A stretch of DNA of 64,000 nucleotides from Bacteroidota bacterium. GTDB lineage: Bacteria; Bacteroidota; Bacteroidia; Chitinophagales; Chitinophagaceae. A program made the position numbers and the translations under genes. This document shows, one piece after another, positions 26,344 through 35,529 of this stretch. How positions within the stretch are numbered: the stretch's first letter is position 1; each line of letters begins with the position of its first letter. The notes beneath the pieces were generated by a model. It was not told the DNA's origin and searched no databases. It saw only the letters and a list, made by a program, of their open reading frames with translations. The stretch covers positions 561,722 to 625,721 of the forward strand of contig JAEWHC010000005.1 of NCBI GenBank assembly GCA_023387985.1, in the 5' to 3' direction.

Positions 26344-27429
26344 ATGAAAACCACTCCGTTTACCAAAATTCATGAAAGCTTTGGCGCAAAAATGGTGGAA
26401 TATGCAGGATTTTTCATGCCTGTAAGTTATAAAGGGATTAATGAAGAACACCAGGCTGTTCGTAAAAGCGTAGGAGTATTTGATGTAAGCCATATGGGCG
26501 AATTCATTTTGAAAGGACCGGATGCCCTCGAACTCATCCAGCGGATTTGTACCAACGATGCCAGCAAGCTGAAACCGGGAAAAGCGCAATACAGTTGTTT
26601 TACAAATGAAGAAGGCGGAATAATTGATGACCTCATTGTTTATTGCATCGAGGAAAACAATGTGTATATGCTTGTGGTGAATGCCGGCAATATTGAAAAG
26701 GACTGGAACTGGCTTATTGCACACAATACCAATAATGTGGAGGCACACAATATCAGCCCCAAGACCTGCCTGCTGGCCATCCAGGGACCCAATGCCTGCA
26801 AGGTTTTGCAGCCACTCACACCGGTAGACATCCTTAACCTAAAATATTATACTTTCGAAAAAGGCGAATTTGCAGGAGTAAGCAATGTGCTCATCAGTGC
26901 AACAGGTTACACCGGAAGTGGTGGGGTTGAAATTTATTTTGAAGACAAGGAAGGCGATCCCGAAAAAATCTGGAATGCCATTTTTGAAGCTGGAAAAGAT
27001 GCAGGCATACAGCCCATTGGGCTAGGCGCCCGTGACACCCTGAGACTGGAAAAAGGCTTTTGTTTATACGGAAATGATATTGATGAAACCACCAACCCGT
27101 TGGAGGCCGGCCTGGGATGGATCACCAAATTCACCAAGGAATTTACCGCCAGCGAAATTCTGAAAGCAAGGAAAGAAGCCGGTGTAAGCAGAAAACTTGT
27201 AGGTTTTGAAATGATTGACCGGGGCATTCCGCGCCACGGATATGAAATCAAAAATGAAAACGGCGAAACAATCGGAATTGTAACCAGCGGAACCCAGGCT
27301 CCTTCACTCGGTAAGGCCATTGGCATGGGTTATGTAAAAACGGAATTTACTCCATTCGAAACGGAAATTTTTATTGATGTACGGGGAAGATTGCTGAAAG
27401 CGAAAGTAGTGAAGATGCCCTTCGAATAA
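26344..27429 (+). CDS. gcvT: Glycine cleavage system T protein (aminomethyltransferase)
   Basis: 361 aa, full length. Takes the aminomethyl group from the lipoyl H protein and, with tetrahydrofolate, yields methylene-THF and ammonia. Seen: an N-terminal MVEYAGFFMPVSY segment, FDVSHMGEF near residues 45-53, YTGSGGVEIYFE near 193-204, and LGARDTLRLEKGFCLYGND around 223-241, all standard for GcvT. A TACCTTTA variant box lies at 26312-26319. No glycine riboswitch seen upstream. The other gcv genes are not adjacent. Ends at a strong terminator. Confidence 0.96.
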   Translation: MKTTPFTKIHESFGAKMVEYAGFFMPVSYKGINEEHQAVRKSVGVFDVSHMGEFILKGPDALELIQRICTNDASKLKPGKAQYSCFTNEEGGIIDDLIVYCIEENNVYMLVVNAGNIEKDWNWLIAHNTNNVEAHNISPKTCLLAIQGPNACKVLQPLTPVDILNLKYYTFEKGEFAGVSNVLISATGYTGSGGVEIYFEDKEGDPEKIWNAIFEAGKDAGIQPIGLGARDTLRLEKGFCLYGNDIDETTNPLEAGLGWITKFTKEFTASEILKARKEAGVSRKLVGFEMIDRGIPRHGYEIKNENGETIGIVTSGTQAPSLGKAIGMGYVKTEFTPFETEIFIDVRGRLLKAKVVKMPFE

Positions 27430-27449
27430 ATTAAAATCAAACCAATATC

Positions 27450-27480
27450 AAAAAACCGGAAGATCTATCCGGTTTTTTTT
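27450..27480 (+). terminator. Rho-independent terminator after gcvT
   Basis: 11-bp stem AAAAAACCGGA / TCCGGTTTTTT with loop AGATCTA and a T-run of eight. It begins 20 bases after the gcvT stop. Confidence 0.88.
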
Positions 27481-27681
27481 ATGAGGGGTAATTTAATGGA
27501 ATTGCCGGAAACTTATAAACAAAAGTCATTATAACTGGTTTCAGCCCGTTGTTTCAGAAGCTTATCATACCGGGCATTCCCGGAATTTATTTGTCCGCAG
27601 TTTTTTTAATTTGATTTTTTTTGTTATCAAAACATATATATTGCGATTGTAAGCGGAAAGCATCTAATAGGTTTCCCCAGC

Positions 27682-27724
27682 CCTGATGGAAGGGAAGAGC
27701 CTCTATCCCGTAATCAGGATTTTT
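27682..27724 (+). promoter_or_regulatory. Hairpin with T-tract in the leader of the susC gene
   Basis: Outer arms CCTGAT (27682-27687) and ATCAGG (27713-27718) enclose inner arms GGGA (27692-27695) and TCCC (27706-27709). The structure is followed directly by ATTTTTATTT, and the susC ATG is only 20 bases further. This looks like a terminator in the 5' leader, so it could be an attenuator for the susCD pair. The rest of the 264-base spacer after the gcvT terminator is AT-rich; TTTG at 27620 and TATATTG at 27637 might be promoter parts. Confidence 0.4.
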
Positions 27725-27744
27725 ATTTATCAACTAAAACTAAC

Positions 27745-30700
27745 ATGCGAATGAAAAAATTTTTCATGCTGGCCATCGGATTGTTTTGTGTATCCTTAGT
27801 ATGGGCCCAATCCCGTGCAGTAAGCGGTACGGTAAGCAATGAAGCCGGCGACCCTATCAACAGTGCTTCAGTTGTTGTTGTCGGAAGCCAGATTGGGACA
27901 GTTACAGATGAAAACGGTCGTTTCACGTTGTCGGTTCCCAACCAGTATTCAAGACTTGAAGTTTCCAGCCTCGGTTACAACGCGGTGCAGGTAAACATTG
28001 TAACCGGTGATCTGCGAATCACCCTTTCCGAAGGATCAGGAAGAACACTTGACGATATTGTGGTTGTCGGTTATGGTACCCGCATCAGAAAGGACCTTAC
28101 CGGTAACATCGCCCAGGTGAAGGGAACTGAGGTGGCCAATACGCCGGTCACAAACATCAACCAGGCATTACAGGGCCGGGCAGCAGGTGTTTTTGTAGAA
28201 TCCCTTAGTGGCCGCGTTGGAGAAGGCGTGAAAGTACGTATCCGCGGTGCAGGCTCCATCAGTGCTTCCAACTCACCGCTATATGTGGTTGACGGCATTC
28301 CCATCAACCAGGAAGACCTCACCGATCTGAACCTGAACGATATTGAGTCTTTCGACATTTTAAAAGACGCTTCTGCCGCTGCCATTTACGGTTCGCGAGC
28401 TGCAAACGGGGTAATTCTGATTACGACAAAAAAAGGCCGCGCCGGTGGTACCCGCCTGAATGTGAATGCCCAGTATGGCTTCAATAAACCCACCAGCCAC
28501 CGGGAATTCCTGAATACGGCCCAATATATTGAGCTGTTTCGCGAAGCGGCTATCAACAGCGATCAAATTGAAGGCATAGATCCCCTGGATCCGGCCGACT
28601 ATCGTGGGTCATGGCTTGAATTTGTGGAAAATCGCTTTACCCGCTATTCCGGTCATACAAACTGGAGGAACCAGGAAACCAATACCAATTGGGAAAAGCT
28701 GGCCTATAACGATAAATCAGCAACAAAAATCCTGGATGTAAATGCTTCGGGTGGTAACGACCGCACCCGGTTTTATGCCAGCGGCAACTACACCGACCTG
28801 GACGGAATTATGATCAAAAACAATTTTGAGAGAATTTCCGGTCGCCTGAATCTCGAGCACGATGCAAGCGCAAGAGTGAAGATTGGGGTCAATATGGGGC
28901 TGAGCCGCACAATTACCAACCGCATCACCGCAGACAATGGTTTCCAAACTCCTTTGCAGTTGACCGCATTGGCACCCATAACTCCGGTTTATGATCAAAA
29001 TGGCAACCTGAGCACCACGCCGGTCACCACTTATTATAATGGCCTATTGGAAGTTGACGAAGTAAAACGCTCTTCCGTGCTGCTTCGTAACCTGGGAAAT
29101 GCTTTCCTGAAATACAAAATCATTGATGGCCTGGTCTTCAATACCGAATTCGGCCTGGATTATGCCAACAGTTCAGGGCAGTATTATGCCAGTCCCAAAG
29201 CCTTAACCGGCCAGGGCATTAATGGCTATGGCGAAAGCGAATGGGGTCGTTCCATCAACTACAATACCAACAACTATTTTAATTACCGCCAACTCTTTGG
29301 CGCGAAGCATGATCTCGACGCAACCGTAGGTATGTCTTTCCAGAAATATACCTCTGAATCGGCTTGGGTTACCGGGCAGGATTTCCCGGTAAATGAACTC
29401 AACCGCCTTGCAAGCGCCGGTGAAATTACCGGAGGTTCTTCTTCCGGTTCCGCATCTTCATTCCTCTCCTATTTTGCGCGGGCCAACTACAAATTTGATG
29501 ATAAATACTTGCTTACCCTGAGTGGACGCGTAGATGGTTCTTCCCGTTTTGGTCGCGATACCCGTTATGGTGTTTTTCCCGCGGTTTCCGCCGGATGGAT
29601 CCTTTCCGAAGAAAGCTTCCTCAGCGGTTCCAGTACCTTGAGTTTTCTGAAATTGCGTGGTAGCTGGGGCCTCACCGGTAACGCTGAGGGTTTTGGAAAC
29701 TTTTCCCATCTCGGGCTTTGGGGTGCTTCAAAATACAACAACTCCTCCGGCCTCACCACCAGCCAGCTGGCGAACCCGCTACTGGCCTGGGAAAAATCTG
29801 AACAAACCGATATCGGGCTCGATTTTGGTTTATTCAACAACCGCCTCACCGGTGAGATAGATTATTATGTGCGCCAGACCCGGGATCTCATCTACAACGT
29901 ACCAGTTCCCGGCACAACCGGTTTTTCAAGCCAAACGGTGAACATTGGAGCCATGAAGAATAACGGTTTTGAATTTGTGCTGAATTCTGCCAACGTTACG
30001 AGCAAGGATTTTAAATGGAACACAAGCCTCAATTTATCTAAAAACCGCAACCAGATCACGCAACTTGACGGCGACCAGGACAAACTTCCCGGAAACGACG
30101 GACGTTACCTGAATTCCATGATCGTGGGTGAAGCCATTGGCGTCTTCTACGGGCCCAAATATGCCGGTGTGGACCCGGAGAATGGAGACGCCCTCTATTA
30201 TACGGAAGATGGCAAAACCACCACCAATGATTATAATGACGCTGGGGACTTTATTGTTGGCAATCCAAACCCCAGCTGGATTGGTGGATTAAACAACACG
30301 TTTAGCTTCAAAGGTTTTGACCTCAGTATTCTATTCCAGGGTGTGTATGGCAACAGCATTATGAATGGTGCCGGCGGATTTATGTCTGCCAGTGCCGACT
30401 GGTTTGACAACCAAACCGTTGACCAGCTTCGCCGCTGGCAAAAACCAGGTGATGTTACTGATGTACCCCAAGCCCGTATTGGCTATGGAAACGGTATCGC
30501 AGCTTCAAGCCGATACATTTACGATGGAAGCTACGTCCGCCTGAAGAATCTGACATTTGGTTATAACCTGCCCAAATCGGTACTCGGCAACCTGAAAATG
30601 CAAAGTGCAAGAATCTATATTGCCGCTGTCAACCTGCTTACGTTCACCGATTATCCCGGCTGGGATCCTGAAGTGAACTCAGACTACCGTGCCGGCAACC

Positions 30701-30774
30701 GCAACCAGGGTGGAGATTTCTATACGCCACCACAGGTGAAATCGGTAACCTTTGGTCTTAACCTTGGATTTTAA
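27745..30774 (+). CDS. SusC/RagA-type TonB-dependent outer-membrane transporter
   Basis: 1009 aa. Imports oligomers across the outer membrane with its SusD lid, powered by TonB. Seen: signal peptide ending near VWAQS (residue 22), carboxypeptidase-regulatory-like domain (SGTVSNEAGDPINSASV, about 27-100), a TonB-box-like region with VVVGYGT near 106-112, a plug domain with RIRGAGS and VDGIPIN, then a 22-strand barrel ending in aromatic NLGF. It starts MRMKK; the second Met is possible. Partner susD follows after 15 bases. No anti-sigma/sigma pair or hybrid sensor lies beside it, so control is not visible apart from the leader hairpin. Substrate unknown. Confidence 0.95.
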   Translation: MRMKKFFMLAIGLFCVSLVWAQSRAVSGTVSNEAGDPINSASVVVVGSQIGTVTDENGRFTLSVPNQYSRLEVSSLGYNAVQVNIVTGDLRITLSEGSGRTLDDIVVVGYGTRIRKDLTGNIAQVKGTEVANTPVTNINQALQGRAAGVFVESLSGRVGEGVKVRIRGAGSISASNSPLYVVDGIPINQEDLTDLNLNDIESFDILKDASAAAIYGSRAANGVILITTKKGRAGGTRLNVNAQYGFNKPTSHREFLNTAQYIELFREAAINSDQIEGIDPLDPADYRGSWLEFVENRFTRYSGHTNWRNQETNTNWEKLAYNDKSATKILDVNASGGNDRTRFYASGNYTDLDGIMIKNNFERISGRLNLEHDASARVKIGVNMGLSRTITNRITADNGFQTPLQLTALAPITPVYDQNGNLSTTPVTTYYNGLLEVDEVKRSSVLLRNLGNAFLKYKIIDGLVFNTEFGLDYANSSGQYYASPKALTGQGINGYGESEWGRSINYNTNNYFNYRQLFGAKHDLDATVGMSFQKYTSESAWVTGQDFPVNELNRLASAGEITGGSSSGSASSFLSYFARANYKFDDKYLLTLSGRVDGSSRFGRDTRYGVFPAVSAGWILSEESFLSGSSTLSFLKLRGSWGLTGNAEGFGNFSHLGLWGASKYNNSSGLTTSQLANPLLAWEKSEQTDIGLDFGLFNNRLTGEIDYYVRQTRDLIYNVPVPGTTGFSSQTVNIGAMKNNGFEFVLNSANVTSKDFKWNTSLNLSKNRNQITQLDGDQDKLPGNDGRYLNSMIVGEAIGVFYGPKYAGVDPENGDALYYTEDGKTTTNDYNDAGDFIVGNPNPSWIGGLNNTFSFKGFDLSILFQGVYGNSIMNGAGGFMSASADWFDNQTVDQLRRWQKPGDVTDVPQARIGYGNGIAASSRYIYDGSYVRLKNLTFGYNLPKSVLGNLKMQSARIYIAAVNLLTFTDYPGWDPEVNSDYRAGNRNQGGDFYTPPQVKSVTFGLNLGF

Positions 30775-30789
30775 TCTTCAATCATTAGA

Positions 30790-32178
30790 ATGAAAAACAT
30801 GAAAAAATATATAGCTGTTCTATTTGCTTCATCCTTTCTGTTTCTTGCAGGATGCGATAAGCAACTCGATATTTTACCCGAACAATCTGTTGCCGAATCG
30901 GTGGTGCTGGTTTCTGATGCAAACGTAAAGAAAGCCCTGAACGGCGCTTATGATGGTCTCAGCAGCGGAAGCTTTTTGGGCGGTGAATTGCAGTTGTTTT
31001 CCGAATTGCTCGCCAAAGACGGCGAAATAACGTGGGAAGGAACGTATAATCAACCCCGCGAAGTAGCCAACAAGGCCATTTTGGTAAACAACAGTTTTGT
31101 TAGCGGCAACTGGCTGGCCGGGTACAATACCATTAACCTGGCCAACAACATCCTCAGCGCCATTGATGTGGTGAATGAACCGGACAGAAATCGCGTGAAA
31201 GGTGAAGCGTTGTTTTTACGTGGCCTTTCATATTTCGAACTCGTCAAACTGTTTGCGCAACCTTATGCGGCCGGAGGAAACAATCCAGGCATGCCGCTGG
31301 TACTTACGCCTACCCGCAAGGTGGATGAAGCCAGTTATGTACCCCGCAGCACCGTTGAGCAAACCTATGCGCAGATCCTGGCTGACCTGACTGAGGCTGA
31401 ATCTTTGTTGCCTGAAACCAATGGCAACTACGCTCAAAAACCTGCAGCCGCAGCTATGCTTTCAAGGGTTTACCTGCAAATGGCCAATTATGAAGGTGCA
31501 AGAGATGCCGCCAACAGGGCGATCACTTACGGACGTCACCGGCTGGTAACACCCTATGCCAAAGCCTTTAACAATGGACGGCTAAGCGCAACGGATGCCG
31601 AAACCCTTTCACCGGAAGACATTTTCCGCATCATGGTCAGCTCACAGGATGGCGTTAACTATATGCACCTGTATTTCAGCATCGGCGCCTACAGCGCACG
31701 TGAAGGCGACGTTTCTGTGAACGCCAAGCACCTCGATATGTACGAAGAAAATGACGCCCGGCTTGACCTGTTTTACCAGGGTGCCGGAACCCGCGTAGGA
31801 TCTGGGCCATGGCGTGTTGGTAAATGGCGTTACAACTATTCCAACCTGCCCATCGTTCGCCTGGCTGAAATGTACCTGACACGTGCCGAGGCCAATTTCC
31901 GCCTTGGGACGACAGTAGGGGCCACTCCGCTTGAGGATGTTAACCGCATACGGACAAATCATGCAGAATTGCCGCCACTGGCCAGTGTGACTTTGGCCGA
32001 CATACTGAAAGAACGCAAACTGGAAATCGCATTCGAAGGTCAAGGCGTTCATGACCTGAAGCGTCTGAAACTGAGCAGTGACGGTTTTGCATGGAATGAT
32101 CCGAAAATGGTATTGCCCATTCCGCTGCGTGAAATCAATGCAAGCAAAGGCACGCTTGCGCAAAATGCAGGATACTGA
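30790..32178 (+). CDS. SusD/RagB-type outer-membrane binding lipoprotein
   Basis: 462 aa. Lipoprotein signal with FLAGC (lipobox Cys about 22) and the typical following KQLDILPEQSV. The TPR-rich SusD fold is visible from repeats such as LFLRGLSYFELVKLFAQPY and the conserved N-terminal NGAYDGL segment. It forms the substrate-binding lid over the SusC channel encoded immediately upstream. Followed by a strong terminator, so the pair is a two-gene unit with no enzyme inside it. Confidence 0.94.
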   Translation: MKNMKKYIAVLFASSFLFLAGCDKQLDILPEQSVAESVVLVSDANVKKALNGAYDGLSSGSFLGGELQLFSELLAKDGEITWEGTYNQPREVANKAILVNNSFVSGNWLAGYNTINLANNILSAIDVVNEPDRNRVKGEALFLRGLSYFELVKLFAQPYAAGGNNPGMPLVLTPTRKVDEASYVPRSTVEQTYAQILADLTEAESLLPETNGNYAQKPAAAAMLSRVYLQMANYEGARDAANRAITYGRHRLVTPYAKAFNNGRLSATDAETLSPEDIFRIMVSSQDGVNYMHLYFSIGAYSAREGDVSVNAKHLDMYEENDARLDLFYQGAGTRVGSGPWRVGKWRYNYSNLPIVRLAEMYLTRAEANFRLGTTVGATPLEDVNRIRTNHAELPPLASVTLADILKERKLEIAFEGQGVHDLKRLKLSSDGFAWNDPKMVLPIPLREINASKGTLAQNAGY

Positions 32179-32202
32179 TTGTTGATTGACTGAATAAATA
32201 TT

Positions 32203-32230
32203 AAAGGCGTGCTTCGGTACGCCTTTTTTT
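32203..32230 (+). terminator. Rho-independent terminator after susD with UUCG loop
   Basis: AAAGGCGTGC-TTCG-GTACGCCTTT, a 10-pair stem (one G-T pair) capped by the very stable C(UUCG)G tetraloop and followed by TTTT. It closes the susCD unit. Confidence 0.9.
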
Positions 32231-32412
32231 GTTCGGCTGACGGCAGACTTGTGGATACCACACGGTGATCAGAAAACCTCAATCAGGAAATGGTTGTTTC
32301 CACCAGCTTGCTAAAAACTTGTATTCCTTTTCTACCACCGCACCCAATTGTTTCACTACCTTGTTCATCCCTATTTTACCAGGCGAACCGGTCTTTCACG
32401 GGAATCCGCTCT

Positions 32413-34380
32413 TTACTTGTAAATCCAAACCTCAATCTTTCCTTCTTTGGTTACAGTTCCCCGATACATACCTTCCGTATTGAAAGGCATGGCCACATTC
32501 CCGTTTTTATCGAGGGCGATCATGCCTCCATCGCCGCCGAGCCGGCCAATTTTTTCGATAACGGCATTTGTGGCTGCTTCAACGCTCATGTTTTTATAGG
32601 CCATCAGGGCGCTCACATCATGTGCGGCCACGGTGCGGATATAAAATTCACCCCACCCTGTGCTGCTTATGCCCGCGGTTTGGTTATCGGCATACGTGCC
32701 GGCGCCAATGATTGGCGCGTCGCCTACCCTGCCGAATTTCTTGTTCGTCATACCGCCGGTAGATGTACCTGCTGCCAGATTGCCATTGTTATCAAGCGCC
32801 ACCGCGCCAACAGTGCCGAACTTGTGATCCTGCTTTTTGATGCCGTATTTTTTAGTTTCAGTGGAACTGTGGTCCAGTTGGGTTTTCAGGGAATCTTCTG
32901 CCCTCAGCATTTGTAAGGCATCCCACCGGTGCGGGGTAAAGAAATACGATGGCCCGACCAGGGTAAGCCCCACATTTTTCGCGAACTGTTCGGCGCCTTT
33001 GCCAATCATCATAACGTGCTCAGATTTCTGCATAACAGCAATGGCCGCGCTTATTGGATTCTTAATTGTAGTTACCCCGGCGACCGATCCGGCTGCCATG
33101 GTTTTCCCATCCATAATGCTTGCATCGAGTTCATTGCGCCCTTCATTGGTAAATACGGCTCCTTTACCGGCATTGAACAACGGGTGGTCTTCCATAATCA
33201 ATATTGCAGCTTCCACGGCTTCCACACTCGTTTTTCCGGTCTTCAATGCTTCATAGCCTGCTTTAAGCGATGCGGTGAGCGCTGCTGTAAAATCCGCTTC
33301 CATTTCAGGCGTCATGTTTTGCTTTGTAATGGTGCCGGCACCACCGTGTATTACCATGACCACATCGCCTTTGCGGGCTTCTTTCTTTTTGTACAGTGTT
33401 CCATTGTCTACATACCAATGATACCAGGTGCCGCCTTTTGCATCAGCATCTGCAAATTGAGCAACATTAAAACGGCCATTTATACCTGCCGGCAACTGGT
33501 AAACACGAAGCGCCTGCTGATCTTTAAGCCAGTTAAGGGGCTGGCCTGCAGTAACATTTTCTGCCATTCCTGCGGAAGGAATCAGAAAATAACCATTGCC
33601 CCGGCCCATTACCGTTGCCATTCCTTTTTTATCAATTACCACCGCAGTAGCTTCATCCGGAGCAATGCCATAAACCGGCTTTTTAAAATCCGCCATTGCC
33701 CTGGCCATAAAGCTCACATGCCGGCCTTCGCGATTGCGTTCGCTATAGTGTTGATCAGTAATCACATTGCTCAAAAATGGCGCCTTCAAAAGATCGTTAT
33801 CGTAGAGCGTGGAGCGTACATGATAGGGATTCTGCAAAGCAGAATCAGAAGTAACGCTGCCATTTTCGCCACTGTAATAAATACCGCTTAAAATAGCGCA
33901 TCCCGCACTTGTGCCTCCAACCGGAACTTTTTTTTCATTCAGCAGGTAATTGATGGCCGCTTCTGTTTGGGTTCCACGCCAGAAACGCATATACCTCGAC
34001 TGATCGCCACCTCCTATAAAGAGCATTTCCGCTTTGCGGATGGCAGACGCAACTTTGGCATCATCAGCCAGTTCGCGACTGGTAATGTTTAGCACCTCGA
34101 CTGAATTCAAACCACCCAGTTCAAAGAAATCTTTGTTATAACTCTCTGCACCGGAAGCCGTGATCACCACTGCATCCCCACCGCCGCTGTTGGCAATCAT
34201 CCATTTCATTGCAGGTTCTACCCAGCCACCACCACCAACAAGCACAAGCCCGGATTGTGTAGCGAGGGTAACGTCATTGGGGCTTCCAACACGGCCCATG
34301 GAAGCCGGATTGGTTCTTAGCTGGGCAAACGCCAAGCCCATTTGCAACATCGCGGCAAACAGTATGAATATTTTTTTCAT
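32413..34380 (-). CDS. Secreted cyanophycinase fused to isoaspartyl peptidase
   Basis: 655 aa from ATG 34380 (ATG 34386 is also possible). A signal peptide ends near AFAQL (18-22). Residues about 36-335 are a cyanophycinase-type S51 peptidase: GLVLVGGGG at the start, FIGGGDQSRY (121-130) and the nucleophile Ser158 in GGTSAGCA. Residues about 338-655 are an Ntn-hydrolase isoaspartyl peptidase/asparaginase: IHGGAGT (344-350), FNAGKGAVF, and the self-cleavage site before Thr523 (FG-TVGAVALD) followed by GTSTGGMTNK. The first activity would cut cyanophycin into beta-Asp-Arg dipeptides and the second would split them, so one exported chain may hold the whole route. Cyanophycin as the real substrate is inferred. 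Convergent with susCD, divergent from the ROK gene. Confidence 0.85.
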   Translation of the reverse strand: MKKIFILFAAMLQMGLAFAQLRTNPASMGRVGSPNDVTLATQSGLVLVGGGGWVEPAMKWMIANSGGGDAVVITASGAESYNKDFFELGGLNSVEVLNITSRELADDAKVASAIRKAEMLFIGGGDQSRYMRFWRGTQTEAAINYLLNEKKVPVGGTSAGCAILSGIYYSGENGSVTSDSALQNPYHVRSTLYDNDLLKAPFLSNVITDQHYSERNREGRHVSFMARAMADFKKPVYGIAPDEATAVVIDKKGMATVMGRGNGYFLIPSAGMAENVTAGQPLNWLKDQQALRVYQLPAGINGRFNVAQFADADAKGGTWYHWYVDNGTLYKKKEARKGDVVMVIHGGAGTITKQNMTPEMEADFTAALTASLKAGYEALKTGKTSVEAVEAAILIMEDHPLFNAGKGAVFTNEGRNELDASIMDGKTMAAGSVAGVTTIKNPISAAIAVMQKSEHVMMIGKGAEQFAKNVGLTLVGPSYFFTPHRWDALQMLRAEDSLKTQLDHSSTETKKYGIKKQDHKFGTVGAVALDNNGNLAAGTSTGGMTNKKFGRVGDAPIIGAGTYADNQTAGISSTGWGEFYIRTVAAHDVSALMAYKNMSVEAATNAVIEKIGRLGGDGGMIALDKNGNVAMPFNTEGMYRGTVTKEGKIEVWIYK

Positions 34381-34492
34381 GATCATGAATCCAAAAATAG
34401 CAATAAGTAGCCGGAACAACCCAGTCACACCTACCGTGCCAATGAAGTATTAGAAAAATAGCCAGCAGGGAAGGGATTGGCATCAATTGGTC

Positions 34493-34524
34493 TTGGGTGA
34501 AACCTGGCAAATGGGTTAAATTCG
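34493..34524 (+). promoter_or_regulatory. Possible promoter of the ROK-MFS-SIS operon
   Basis: TTG (34493-34495), a 21-base spacer and TAAATTCG (34517-34524), one base off TAnnTTTG. It lies 57 bases before the ROK gene start. Confidence 0.35.
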
Positions 34525-34581
34525 CGGTGCATCATTGCATCTGAAAAACCCAAACCCGGCCTGTCATTCCGGTAAATCATT

Positions 34582-35529
34582 ATGGAAATTCTTGCTGCAG
34601 ACATTGGCGGAACAAAAATCCATTACGGCGTATTGAATGCAGACGGCCAAATTCTATTTCAGCAGGAAGAAGCAACCATCCCGGATCCTGCAACTTCATT
34701 GAAAAGCCATTTCTCCGCAATTTTAAAAGATGACCGCTTTCATATTGGCTCCATTGGTGTCTGCGTTCCAGGAATTGTGTGGAAAGAAACAGGAAAAGTG
34801 TGGGCGCCCAATATCCCTGGCTGGAGTGATTTTCCATTACAGCATTTCATCCAGAAAATTGCCGGCGCCTTGCCGGTGCAAATTGAAAGCGATCGTACCT
34901 GTTATATCCTGGGCGAACAGTGGCAGGGAAGAGCAAGACATTGCACCGATGCGATTTATGTGGCAGTGGGCACGGGCATTGGCGCCGGTATCCTTTGCAA
35001 TAATAAAGTGCTTCAAGGCGCTCAGGATATTTCCGGCGCCATTGGCTGGATGCGCCTCCCTTCGCCTGTTCCGATACGGGCCAAAAAACCCAGCTGTGCA
35101 TTCGAGGAATACGCATCGGGAAAAGGAATGGTACAACTTTCAAGGGCCCTTATGGCAGAATGGCCTGAATACGGCGGAATGTTGAAAGAAGCCGGAGGCG
35201 CATTGAGCGCAGAAATGATTGTTGAACATTATGAACATGACCCCGTTGCCCGCCAAACCATTGATGGTTGCATTGCATTGTGGGGAACCGCAGCAGCGAA
35301 CCTCATAAGCATTTTCAATCCGCAAAAGATCATTTTTGGTGGCGGGGTATTTGGTGCCGCCACCCGTTTTGTTCCGGAAATTTCACGCTTTGCCAAAGCA
35401 AATGCCCAACCACTTGCCGCAGAACGCTGCGAGATAACGTACACGGATTTAGGACGAAATGCAGGTCTGCTGGGTGCCGCCTGCGCCGCCGTTCAAACCA
35501 TTGAAAAAATCGCAGGAAATGACCATTAA
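34582..35529 (+). CDS. ROK-family sugar kinase without the zinc-binding motif
   Basis: 315 aa. ROK kinases phosphorylate hexoses or amino sugars. Seen: ATP-binding DIGGTK (7-12), VCVPGIV, catalytic Asp104 (ESDRT), and AVGTGIGAGIL (128-138). The usual zinc site is missing: where ROK proteins have E-x-GH the sequence is SGAIGWM (Trp156 for His), and the CxCGxxGCxE cluster is reduced to a lone Cys172 in KKPSCAFEEYASG. The protein is otherwise complete. First gene of an operon with an MFS transporter (11-base overlap) and a SIS protein. Sugar unknown. Confidence 0.85.
   Translation: MEILAADIGGTKIHYGVLNADGQILFQQEEATIPDPATSLKSHFSAILKDDRFHIGSIGVCVPGIVWKETGKVWAPNIPGWSDFPLQHFIQKIAGALPVQIESDRTCYILGEQWQGRARHCTDAIYVAVGTGIGAGILCNNKVLQGAQDISGAIGWMRLPSPVPIRAKKPSCAFEEYASGKGMVQLSRALMAEWPEYGGMLKEAGGALSAEMIVEHYEHDPVARQTIDGCIALWGTAAANLISIFNPQKIIFGGGVFGAATRFVPEISRFAKANAQPLAAERCEITYTDLGRNAGLLGAACAAVQTIEKIAGNDH

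Noticed and set aside
32929..33891. Long plus-strand open frame (320 codons) opposite the cyanophycinase fusion
   Set aside because: It mirrors the codon pattern of the real gene on the other strand and has no recognisable domain.
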